Notes under the pieces: model-generated
Told to the model about the DNA's origin: nothing
The model's database searches: none
Seen by the model: only the letters and a program-made list of their open reading frames with translations
Assembly (NCBI GenBank): GCA_003221375.1
Contig: QHRI01000186.1
Span: 1-6,332 of the forward strand
Length of the DNA: 6,332 nucleotides
Source of the DNA: Verrucomicrobiota bacterium
GTDB taxonomy: Bacteria; Verrucomicrobiota; Verrucomicrobiia; Chthoniobacterales; UBA10450
Direction of reading: 5' to 3'
Translations under genes and position numbers: made by a program
In this document: positions 1 through 5,644 of the stretch, one piece after another
Position numbering within the stretch: position 1 is the first letter of the stretch
Layout: every line of letters begins with the position of its first letter

Positions 1-1021
1 CTTGCAATTCGCCTTGTTCGCGCTCGCTGACGCGATGAGTCATCATGCTTTGTGCGGCTGGCATGGAAATATTCCAAAGTGAAATGATTGGGATCGAAGC
101 CAGCAGCCACGCGCCTGTTTTGGCCAGGCCGGCGATAAACATTCCGCTCGATCCAAAAAACTGGCCTATATAAAGAGTCCGTTTTTCGCCGAAACGTTTC
201 ACCATTATGCCGGTCAGTCCGCCGGAAATAGCGGCGGTAACGATTCCGACGACCATCAGCGACAGTCCGATCATTCCCTGACTCCAGCTATAGCGATAAA
301 TCGCGTAAAGGGCCCAGACGCTAAACACATTGTGCGCGAGATACGCCAGAAATTGAATCGTGGTCAGCCTCCAAAGTTCGTGATGAGAGCGTAACAGCGT
401 AAGCGAGCCGACCGGATTCGCTCGCCGAAGCTCGAATTTTTTTCGCTGATTTTGCGGCAACGATTCCGGAACGAAGAAGTAACCCCAAAGCCAATTCGTT
501 AGGCTGAGAACGGCTGCAATCCAAAACGCGAGACGCGGACTGAAGTCGCCTGCCAATCCACCAATTGCTGGCCCGAACGTGAATCCGATCCCAAATGCCA
601 CGCCGATCATGCCAAATGCGCCGGCTCGCTTTTCTTTCGGGGTGACGTCGGCGATGTAAGCCATCGCGGTTGGAATGCTTGAAGTCGTGATTCCGGAAAT
701 AATTCGACCAAGAAAAAGCCAGTTCAACGTGGGCGCCATCGCCATCACGATGTAATCCAGTCCGAGACCGAGATTCGAGAGCAGGATGATTGGGCGCCTT
801 CCAAATCGATCGGACAAGACTCCGAGCCAGGGTGAACAGAAAAACTGCATCAGCGCGAAGACCACTGCGAACCGGGCAGTCCATTTTGCCGCATCGGTCA
901 TTTCGCCGCCAAGAAAATCAAGAATCAGCTTGGGCAAAACGGGAATGATCAAACCCATCGCCAAGATGTCGAGGGTTACTGTGACGAGAATGAAAATGAT
1001 GGCGGCCGGGCGTGCTTTCAT
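1..1021 (-). CDS. Tet-type MFS drug efflux transporter, C-terminus cut by the window edge
   Basis: Reading the minus strand from the ATG at 1021 gives 340 uninterrupted codons with no stop before the window ends. The protein is a major facilitator superfamily exporter of the drug:H+ antiporter type, in the inner membrane, closest in pattern to TetA-like tetracycline/multidrug exporters. Visible features are a first membrane helix with LDILAMGLIIPVLPKL (residues 17-32), the MFS motif A GVLSDRFGRRP (67-77) in the loop between helices 2 and 3, GRIISGITTSS (105-115), the antiporter motif C GIGFTFGPAIGG (144-155) in helix 5, and a polar central loop around residues 185-215. Family members are about 400 residues, so roughly the last two helices are missing. 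The substrate cannot be read from the sequence. The ATG directly precedes helix 1, which supports this start; no Shine-Dalgarno is seen. It is transcribed divergently from the SET gene. Confidence 0.9.
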   Translation of the reverse strand, partial: MKARPAAIIFILVTVTLDILAMGLIIPVLPKLILDFLGGEMTDAAKWTARFAVVFALMQFFCSPWLGVLSDRFGRRPIILLSNLGLGLDYIVMAMAPTLNWLFLGRIISGITTSSIPTAMAYIADVTPKEKRAGAFGMIGVAFGIGFTFGPAIGGLAGDFSPRLAFWIAAVLSLTNWLWGYFFVPESLPQNQRKKFELRRANPVGSLTLLRSHHELWRLTTIQFLAYLAHNVFSVWALYAIYRYSWSQGMIGLSLMVVGIVTAAISGGLTGIMVKRFGEKRTLYIGQFFGSSGMFIAGLAKTGAWLLASIPIISLWNISMPAAQSMMTHRVSEREQGELQ

Positions 1022-1044
1022 CGGAAGCGGAGCCTGAACGCAAC

Positions 1045-1110
1045 GTTGTAGCGGCGGGTGTGTCAACCGCCGAACCAAATGGAGGCGCTTGGCACAAGCG
1101 GCTCGACAAC
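1045..1110. repeat. Palindromic REP/MITE-like element in the divergent spacer
   Basis: Two hairpins lie side by side here. CGGCGG (1052-1057) pairs with CCGCCG (1067-1072), and CGCTTG (1086-1091) pairs with CAAGCG (1095-1100) around a 3-nt loop. Both are enclosed by the outer pair GTTGT (1045-1049) and ACAAC (1106-1110). This nested arrangement, with GC-rich arms and short loops in a spacer, resembles dispersed palindromic elements. Only one copy is in the window, so its dispersed nature is inferred. On the minus strand, 1066-1061 reads TTGACA, a perfect -35 hexamer facing the transporter, but no good -10 follows at the right distance. The arms could also be an operator for the divergent genes. 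Confidence 0.4.
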
Positions 1111-1116
1111 TAATCT
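1089..1116 (+). promoter_or_regulatory. Possible promoter for the SET-lipoprotein pair
   Basis: TTGGCA (1089-1094, 5 of 6 to the sigma-70 -35 consensus) is followed after 16 bp by TAATCT (1111-1116, 3 of 6 to the -10). Transcription would begin a few bases before the ATG at 1127, giving an almost leaderless mRNA. That agrees with the absence of a ribosome binding site. The -10 is poor and the -35 overlaps a hairpin, so the call is weak. Confidence 0.22.
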
Positions 1117-1126
1117 GTCGCTAGTG

Positions 1127-1564
1127 ATGCGAATTTCCTACCTTTCGCCGAAAACCGAAGTCCGCGGGAGTAAAATCCACGGACTTGGTTTGTTTGCGAT
1201 TACCGATATCACCAAGGACGAAATCGTGGCGGTAAAAGGGGGCCGAATTGTCGATCGAAAAACTTTGCGCGAAAAGATCACGCCACGGCTTGGACCGGTG
1301 GATGATCCTAATCTCGGGGTGCGCGGCGAAATCACCTTCGTGGCGATGCGGGAGATCCGCGCGGGTGAAGAACTCACGCATGATTGGGCAACGACGGACG
1401 ACGATGATTACTCTCTTGAATGTAAATGCGGCGCGCCCAATTGCCGGAAAATTGTGACTGGGAAAGAGTGGCAGCGCCCGGAATTGCAAAGACGTTATGC
1501 AGGATATTTCTCGGCTTACCTGGCGCGAAAAATCGCAGTGCTCAGTACGAAGCGCTTAGGATGA
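1127..1564 (+). CDS. SET-domain protein (protein-lysine methyltransferase family) with an apparent internal deletion
   Basis: The 145-residue product starts at the ATG at 1127. An in-frame GTG at 1058 would add 23 residues without domain character and lies in the palindromic element. The SET N-terminal strand motif is at residues 15-24 (SKIHGLGLFA), followed by GEIV-like DEIVAVKGG (31-39), a C-terminal SET strand FVAMREIRAGEELTHDW (71-87), an acidic TTDDDDY stretch (89-95) and a post-SET zinc-type cluster C99-x-C101-x4-C106. SET proteins transfer methyl from SAM to lysine, and small bacterial members are usually of unknown target. The catalytic-core NHSC motif, normally just before the DPN seen at 60-62, is absent: GPV (56-58) runs straight into DDPNLGV. 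About 29 residues seem to be missing, in frame, compared with the family as I remember it. Without that block SAM binding and catalysis are doubtful. The gene overlaps the next one by 4 bp (ATGA). Confidence 0.85.
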   Translation: MRISYLSPKTEVRGSKIHGLGLFAITDITKDEIVAVKGGRIVDRKTLREKITPRLGPVDDPNLGVRGEITFVAMREIRAGEELTHDWATTDDDDYSLECKCGAPNCRKIVTGKEWQRPELQRRYAGYFSAYLARKIAVLSTKRLG

Positions 1565-1914
1565 AAAAGTTCTTATTCGGTGGTCTCGTTGGAGCGGCCG
1601 TGCTGAGCGGAATGGCAGGTTGCGCCCAGATAAAGAAGCCGACGCCACAGGTCAAGGCAGCTGCGGTCGGTTTGCGTTTCGATCAAGTCGGGCGGGTTTC
1701 GCTGTATGCCGGTGAACCGTGCACACCCCAAATCATGTTCAATTTTCACGGCAGCCGAGCAACAGTCTGGCTGGCAGCACCGAGACGTGAAACGGAAATC
1801 CTTACCGACGCTGCAAACAAAAACCAACGCCTTCACATTTTGGGAAAATGGCAACGTGGCACACAATCACAGTGCAGCTACGTTGAAGTTACGGGCGCGG
1901 AATTAACGAGATGA
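1561..1914 (+). CDS. Small predicted lipoprotein of unknown function
   Basis: The 117-residue protein begins at an ATG inside the stop region of the SET gene (ATGA overlap), which indicates translational coupling. A longer in-frame reading from 1426 exists but lies wholly within the SET gene in another frame. MKK followed by a hydrophobic stretch (4-18) and the lipobox MAGC with C21 marks a lipoprotein signal peptide, so the mature protein of about 97 residues would be membrane-tethered outside the cytoplasm. The mature part alternates short hydrophobic strands (VGRVSLYA, QIMFNFHG, ATVWLAAP, LHILGKW, CSYVEVTG), suggesting a small beta-barrel or OB-like fold. C54 and C105 could form a disulfide. 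I do not recognise the family. The coupling to a SET gene has no obvious functional logic; it may be only a shared transcript. Confidence 0.75.
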   Translation: MKKFLFGGLVGAAVLSGMAGCAQIKKPTPQVKAAAVGLRFDQVGRVSLYAGEPCTPQIMFNFHGSRATVWLAAPRRETEILTDAANKNQRLHILGKWQRGTQSQCSYVEVTGAELTR

Positions 1915-1980
1915 ACTCTCACGGACTTTGAGAAGGCCCGCGCAATTCGTGCACTTGCCCAAATCGCCCAAGACGCCGAA

Positions 1981-2451
1981 TCAATAGCGATAATTCTCTG
2001 ATTTGAACGGGCCGTCGACTGGAACGCCGAGGTAGTCGGCCTGCCTTTCAGAAAGCCTGGTGAGCTTCACACCAATTTTTTGCAAGTGAAGGCGCGCGAC
2101 TTCTTCGTCGAGTTTCTTCGGCAGCACATACACGCCGACCTTGTAGGTGTCGCGATTTTTCCAGAGATCCAGCTGGGCCAGAACTTGATTGGAAAATGAA
2201 TTCGACATGACGAAGCTTGGGTGACCGGTCGCGCATCCGAGGTTTACGAGTCGACCTTCAGCGAGAAGGAAAATCTCGTGGCCATCCGGGAACGTGTACT
2301 TGTCCACCTGCGGCTTGATGTTGGTCTTCTTCACGCCCTTGGCTGCGTTGAGTGCATCGACCTGAATCTCATTATCGAAATGGCCGATGTTGGCGACAAT
2401 CGCCTGATCCTTCATCCGCTGCATGTGATCGAGTGTGATTACGTCAATATT
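1981..2451 (-). CDS. ahcY: AhcY C-terminal fragment: rest of the NAD domain and C-terminal tail
   Basis: The frame from 2451 encodes 156 recognisable AhcY residues. They include DVITLDHM, the NAD-domain signature [50 protein letters not shown] with the conserved His, [14 protein letters not shown], and the C-terminal KSENYRY, matching the family's Lys/Tyr-containing tail that reaches into the partner subunit's NAD site. The frame stays open upstream to an ATG at 2541, but that part (residues [10 protein letters not shown] onward) is an out-of-frame reading of the N-terminal fragment and should not be counted. An internal ATG at 2424 could initiate, but a separate functional polypeptide is unlikely. 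Confidence 0.85.
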   Translation of the reverse strand, partial: NIDVITLDHMQRMKDQAIVANIGHFDNEIQVDALNAAKGVKKTNIKPQVDKYTFPDGHEIFLLAEGRLVNLGCATGHPSFVMSNSFSNQVLAQLDLWKNRDTYKVGVYVLPKKLDEEVARLHLQKIGVKLTRLSERQADYLGVPVDGPFKSENYRY

Positions 2452-3331
2452 GTAACGCGTTGATTGGATCAACCTCAGTGATGACGACGCGCGCGCCCTG
2501 GCCGCGCAACGATTGCGCGCACCCTTTGCCGACATCGCCATAACCGCAAACCACGGCGACCTTCCCGGCGAGCATCACGTCCATCGCGCGATTCAATCCA
2601 TCGACCAACGAGTGCCGGCAGCCATAGAGATTATCGAACTTCGATTTGGTGACGGAATCGTTCACGTTGATAGCAGGAACCAGAAGTCGGTTTTCCTGAT
2701 GCATCTTGTACAGCCGGTGCACACCGGTCGTGGTCTCTTCGGAAACGCCACGCCAATCCTTGACGATTTCGTGCCATCGATAGGGATTCTCACGATGAAT
2801 CTCGAGCAGCAAATCCTTGATGACCTGTTCTTCCTTGTTTTCCGATTTTGTCTTTGCCCAATCGCTTCCTTCTTCGAGCTCGTAGCCCTTGTGAATGAGC
2901 AAAGTGGCGTCCCCACCGTCATCGACCACCAGTTGTGGGCCTTTGCCCTCCAGATGTGAAATCGCCCGATAGGTGCAGCGCCAGTAATCTTCCAGCGATT
3001 CACCTTTCCATGCGAACACGGAGATACCGTCCTTGGCGATCGCCGCTGCAGCGTGATCTTGGGTTGAGAAAATATTGCAGCTCGCCCAGCGCACGCTTGC
3101 GCCAAGGTCGGTCAGTGTTTCAATCAAAACTGCGGTCTGGATCGTCATGTGTAATGACCCAGTGATGCGCACGCCTGCGAGCGGTTTCTGCGGGGCATAT
3201 TTTTCGCGGATTGCCATTAGACCCGGCATCTCCTTCTCTGCGATGGAAATTTCTTTCCTTCCGAAATCAGCCAATGAAATGTCTGCGACCTTGTAGTCGG
3301 CTTTCGTACGTTCGAGTATCGATTGTTCCAT
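2444..3331 (-). CDS. ahcY: AhcY N-terminal fragment: substrate domain and start of the NAD domain
   Basis: This 295-residue reading frame starts at the ATG at 3331, 3 bp after the metK stop. It carries the substrate-binding motifs [10 protein letters not shown] (58-67), VVDDGGDAT (135-143), GVSEETTTG (195-203) and [13 protein letters not shown] (222-234), whose Lys and Asp belong to the active site. Next comes the NAD-binding glycine motif GYGDVGKG (263-270), then ITEVDP (284-289), where the acidic residue contacts the NAD ribose. It ends at a TGA one codon past the break; the final Tyr is not native. Translation probably depends on coupling to metK, because no Shine-Dalgarno is visible. Alone it would lack half the cofactor domain and the C-terminal NAD-capping tail. 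Confidence 0.85.
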   Translation of the reverse strand: MEQSILERTKADYKVADISLADFGRKEISIAEKEMPGLMAIREKYAPQKPLAGVRITGSLHMTIQTAVLIETLTDLGASVRWASCNIFSTQDHAAAAIAKDGISVFAWKGESLEDYWRCTYRAISHLEGKGPQLVVDDGGDATLLIHKGYELEEGSDWAKTKSENKEEQVIKDLLLEIHRENPYRWHEIVKDWRGVSEETTTGVHRLYKMHQENRLLVPAINVNDSVTKSKFDNLYGCRHSLVDGLNRAMDVMLAGKVAVVCGYGDVGKGCAQSLRGQGARVVITEVDPINALQY

Positions 3332-3334
3332 AAT

Positions 3335-4510
3335 TTATTTTGCGGCTTTCTTTAATTCGTTGGTTTTGTCCGGCTTCTCCCACGTGATGTCTGGATCATC
3401 GACTTTGCCGAAGTGGCCATAGTTCGTTGTTTTTGAGTAAATCGGGCGAAGCAGATCGAGTTGCCGAATGATGTCGGCCGGCGTGAAGCTGAATGTGGCC
3501 AACACCGCGCGCTCGATCGCTTCTTCGTCGACGGTGTTCGTGCTGAACGTGTCGATGTGGACGCTAAGCGGTTTGGGATGACCGATGGCGTAGGCGAATT
3601 GCACTTCACACTTTTTCGCCAGGCCGGCTGCGACTACGTTCTTGGCCACCCATCGTCCCATGTAAGCCGCGCTGCGATCGACTTTGCTGGGGTCCTTTCC
3701 GGAAAAAGCGCCGCCGCCGTGGCGTCCCATCCCGCCATAGGAATCGACGATGATCTTGCGTCCTGTCAGGCCAGTGTCGCCCTGCGGTCCGCCAATCTTG
3801 AAATTGCCGGTCGGATTGACCAGAAACTTTGTGTCGGCTCTCAACATGTCCGCGGGCAAAACCTTCTTGATTATTTCTTCAATCACGAAGCTACGGATCT
3901 CTGAATGTTTCACATCGCCGGTATGCTGCGTGGAAACGACGACGCAAGAAATCCCGATGGGTTTGCGATCCTCGTAAATCACCGAGACTTGCGACTTCGC
4001 GTCCGGCCTGAGCCAGCGCACTTTGCCATTCTTTCGAATCCGAGTGAGTTCACGCCCGAGTCGGTGCGCAAACATGATTGGCGCCGGCATCAACTCCGGC
4101 GTTTCATCGCACGCGTAGCCGAACATCAACCCCTGATCCCCTGCACCCTGCTCGGCGGTTTCCTTGCCTTCGGCGGCACGGGCATCCACGCCTTGAGCAA
4201 TGTCAGGCGATTGCTCGGTAATCATACTGCTCACAAAAATTTTGTCGGCGTGAAAAATATCGTCGTCATGGACGTAACCGATCTCGCGCACGGTATCGCG
4301 CACGATCTGGAGATAATCGAGTTTCGCTTTCGTGGTGATCTCGCCGCCGACGATCACGATGTTGCTCTTGGCGTAAGTCTCGCACGCGACTCGGCTGTGA
4401 GGATCTTGCGCCAGGCACGCATCGAGCACCGCGTCGGAGATTGTGTCGCAAACTTTGTCGGGGTGACCTTCAGCAACGGATTCGGATGAAAAGATGTAAC
4501 TGCGAGACAT
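3335..4510 (-). CDS. metK: S-adenosylmethionine synthetase (methionine adenosyltransferase)
   Basis: The enzyme makes SAM from methionine and ATP, releasing phosphate and diphosphate, as a cytoplasmic oligomer. The 391-residue length is typical and the protein looks complete. Motifs are [10 protein letters not shown] (10-19, with the catalytic His and metal-binding Asp), E44 of the methionine site, the signature [12 protein letters not shown] (122-133), and the P-loop-like GGGAFSGKD (265-273) with the phosphate-binding Lys. DDPDITWEK closes the C-terminal domain. The start ATG at 4510 gives the canonical [13 protein letters not shown]-terminus; no Shine-Dalgarno precedes it. ahcY follows after 3 bp, forming a metK-ahcY operon that couples SAM synthesis to SAH removal. 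It is divergent from an ArsR-methyltransferase gene, which is the likely regulator. No SAM riboswitch is recognisable in the leader. Confidence 0.97.
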   Translation of the reverse strand: MSRSYIFSSESVAEGHPDKVCDTISDAVLDACLAQDPHSRVACETYAKSNIVIVGGEITTKAKLDYLQIVRDTVREIGYVHDDDIFHADKIFVSSMITEQSPDIAQGVDARAAEGKETAEQGAGDQGLMFGYACDETPELMPAPIMFAHRLGRELTRIRKNGKVRWLRPDAKSQVSVIYEDRKPIGISCVVVSTQHTGDVKHSEIRSFVIEEIIKKVLPADMLRADTKFLVNPTGNFKIGGPQGDTGLTGRKIIVDSYGGMGRHGGGAFSGKDPSKVDRSAAYMGRWVAKNVVAAGLAKKCEVQFAYAIGHPKPLSVHIDTFSTNTVDEEAIERAVLATFSFTPADIIRQLDLLRPIYSKTTNYGHFGKVDDPDITWEKPDKTNELKKAAK

Positions 4511-4511
4511 G

Positions 4512-4552
4512 GTTGAAGAACGTTAAAGCGTTGAAAGGTTGAAACGTTAAAA
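4512..4552. repeat. Degenerate tandem 8-bp repeat (CGTTRAAA type) just upstream of metK
   Basis: Read on the plus strand, five imperfect units follow one another: GTTGAAGAA (4512-4520), CGTTAAAG (4521-4528), CGTTGAAAG (4529-4537), GTTGAAA (4538-4544) and CGTTAAAA (4545-4552). Two inverted units, CTTCAACG (4597-4604) and ATGTAACG (4605-4612), lie further upstream of metK. GTTGAAG (4512-4518) and CTTCAAC (4597-4603) are perfectly complementary. The array ends one base before the metK ATG, so it would occupy the 5' end region of the mRNA. It may be a low-complexity expansion, a multi-site operator or a leader-RNA element. Confidence 0.5.
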
Positions 4553-4627
4553 CGGTCAGTCGCCGGACACGTTCCCTATGTTGTAGCAATTTAGCGCTTC
4601 AACGATGTAACGAAGTCCAAAGACATA

Positions 4628-4655
4628 TTGACCAATCATGATGCGTAGATATATC
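4628..4655 (+). promoter_or_regulatory. Likely promoter of the ArsR-methyltransferase gene
   Basis: TTGACC (4628-4633, 5 of 6 to the -35 consensus) and TATATC (4650-4655, 4 of 6 to the -10) are separated by 16 bp. Transcription would start about 7 bases before the ATG at 4669, a near-leaderless transcript, in agreement with the missing Shine-Dalgarno. The -10 lies inside the palindrome GATATATC, so a bound repressor would block it. Confidence 0.4.
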
Positions 4656-4660
4656 GTTGG
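4632..4660. promoter_or_regulatory. Candidate operator for the divergent regulator
   Basis: A 29-bp imperfect dyad, with CCAA..AT (4632-4639) mirrored by AT..TTGG (4653-4660), encloses two perfect 8-bp palindromes, ATCATGAT (4635-4642) and GATATATC (4648-4655). It overlaps the -35/-10 of the regulator gene and lies 122-150 bp upstream of the metK start. ArsR-family repressors bind AT-rich dyads overlapping promoters. Assigning this dyad to the neighbouring fusion protein is inference from position. Confidence 0.35.
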
Positions 4661-4668
4661 CTACTCTT

Positions 4669-5601
4669 ATGGCGTCAACCATTAATTTGTTGCGTCTGCT
4701 GGCAGACCCGACCCGGGTCCGGCTATTGCTTCTTTTGGAGCTGGAAGAACTTTCGGTAGCCGAGTTGCAACAAATATTGGGAATGGGCCAATCGCGCATT
4801 TCCAGTCATCTCGCCCAATTAAAGCGAGCCGGTGTTGTTGCCGATCGCAGGGTAGGGAAAAACGTGTACTACGGCGCAAACCATCACGGACGTAATTCCC
4901 AGCGAGAGCGCGTTGAAGAGATGACCCGGCTGCTCTCCCGCGAACTGCCGGAAACATCACGCGATCGAACGAGTCTGAAGCTTGTTCTGCACAAACGTCA
5001 GGATAAGGCTCGTAAATATTTCGACGAGCTGGCGGGCAAGTTTGGCCGCAGTTATGTGCCGGGTCGCTCCTGGAAAGCGCTGGCGCACACGCTGATTACT
5101 TTGCTGCCGCCACTGAACGTCGCTGACCTTGGCGCGGGCGAGGGGACACTTTCGCAATTGCTCGCCAAAAACGCACGCAAAGTCATCGCCGTCGATAATT
5201 CGCCAAAGATGGTCGAGTTTGGCACGCAGTTGGCAAAGAAACATGGAATCAAAAACCTGGAGTACCGCCTTGGCGACATTGAAGATCCGCCGATTGCCAA
5301 AAACAGTGTCGATCTGGCGATTTTGAGTCAGGCATTGCATCATGCCATTCATCCCGAGGAAGCTGTCACTGCTGCCCACCGGATTTTGAAACGCGGCGGC
5401 AGGCTGGCGATTCTCGATCTTTTGAGCCATCGATTCGACCGTGCCCGGGAATTATATGCAGACCATTGGCTGGGATTCAGCGAAGTGCAGTTACATCAAC
5501 TCCTTGAAAAAAGCGGCTTCCGGCAAATTGAAGTAAGCGTTGTATCGCGGGAAAAGCAGGGACCGCATTTTCAAACTGTACTGGCCACCGGCATTAAGTG
5601 A
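4669..5601 (+). CDS. ArsR-type regulator fused to a SAM-dependent methyltransferase (SahR-like architecture)
   Basis: The 310-residue protein has two parts. Residues 5-75 form an ArsR winged helix (LRLLADPTRVRLLLLLELEE, then a helix-turn-helix at about 29-58 with recognition helix around GQSRISSHLAQLKRAG). It lacks the metal-binding CxC of arsenic and cadmium sensors. After a linker with KYFDELAGKFGRSYVPGRSW, a class I methyltransferase domain spans about 145-305. It has motif I VADLGAGEGT (151-160), D176 at the end of strand 2 (VIAVDNS), GDIEDPP (202-208), LSQALHHA (219-226) and GGRLAILDLL (243-252). Such fusions next to SAM-cycle genes are known; SahR of Desulfovibrio, an ArsR-family repressor of SAH recycling, is the nearest named precedent. 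Here it probably senses SAM or SAH and controls metK-ahcY and itself. ATG 4669 is preferred over an in-frame TTG at 4657, which falls in the operator. Catalysis by the domain is unproven. Confidence 0.88.
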   Translation: MASTINLLRLLADPTRVRLLLLLELEELSVAELQQILGMGQSRISSHLAQLKRAGVVADRRVGKNVYYGANHHGRNSQRERVEEMTRLLSRELPETSRDRTSLKLVLHKRQDKARKYFDELAGKFGRSYVPGRSWKALAHTLITLLPPLNVADLGAGEGTLSQLLAKNARKVIAVDNSPKMVEFGTQLAKKHGIKNLEYRLGDIEDPPIAKNSVDLAILSQALHHAIHPEEAVTAAHRILKRGGRLAILDLLSHRFDRARELYADHWLGFSEVQLHQLLEKSGFRQIEVSVVSREKQGPHFQTVLATGIK

Positions 5602-5626
5602 ACGCCAGAGCCACTTCGCGTGTCAA

Positions 5627-5632
5627 TATAGT
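5627..5632 (+). promoter_or_regulatory. Possible -10 element before the TolB-like gene
   Basis: TATAGT (5 of 6 to the -10 consensus) lies 12 bp before the ATG at 5645 in the 43-bp gap after the regulator gene. No matching -35 is found at 16-18 bp, so the gene may instead be read through from the regulator. Confidence 0.2.
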
Positions 5633-5644
5633 GGCCGTTGGTTT

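Larger units (their letters stand above)
1981..3331 (-). pseudogene. ahcY: ahcY (S-adenosylhomocysteine hydrolase), broken by an internal deletion of about 80 nt with frameshift
   Basis: AhcY (SahH) converts SAH to adenosine and homocysteine in the cytoplasm, using tightly bound NAD, and so relieves product inhibition of methyltransferases. The locus encodes 294 N-terminal residues and 156 C-terminal residues in different frames, joined near 2450-2453. The N-terminal frame ends ...[12 protein letters not shown]. The C-terminal frame resumes at [11 protein letters not shown]. Intact family members have about 27 more residues here (the second half of the Rossmann fold up to the TGN segment). 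Adding them gives about 477 residues, the usual bacterial size. Everything else is conserved with no other stop. The gene follows metK by 3 bp and is surely its operon partner. As written it cannot make a working enzyme; a recent deletion and an assembly gap are both possible. Confidence 0.85.

Noticed and set aside
321..884. Open minus-strand frame of 187 codons inside the transporter region
   Set aside because: It is out of frame with the clear MFS protein and has an arginine/serine-rich composition without domain character.
1915..1980. Bidirectional terminator between the lipoprotein and ahcY
   Set aside because: Only a weak 5-bp stem (TCTCA 1917-1921 with TGAGA 1929-1933) is present and no T-run follows on either strand.
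2443..2460. Programmed ribosomal frameshift as the explanation of split ahcY
   Set aside because: No slippery heptamer is seen, and a shift would not restore the roughly 27 missing residues of the NAD domain.
2513..2959. 148-codon plus-strand frame opposite ahcY
   Set aside because: Antisense to conserved AhcY coding sequence, so it is explained by codon bias on the other strand.
3461..4489. Long plus-strand open frames opposite metK (147 and 194 codons)
   Set aside because: They are antisense shadows of a fully conserved metK and show no protein family features or initiation signals.
4511..4668. SAM or SAH riboswitch in the metK leader
   Set aside because: No conserved core of a known SAM or SAH riboswitch class could be found by eye; the visible structure is short repeats and DNA palindromes.
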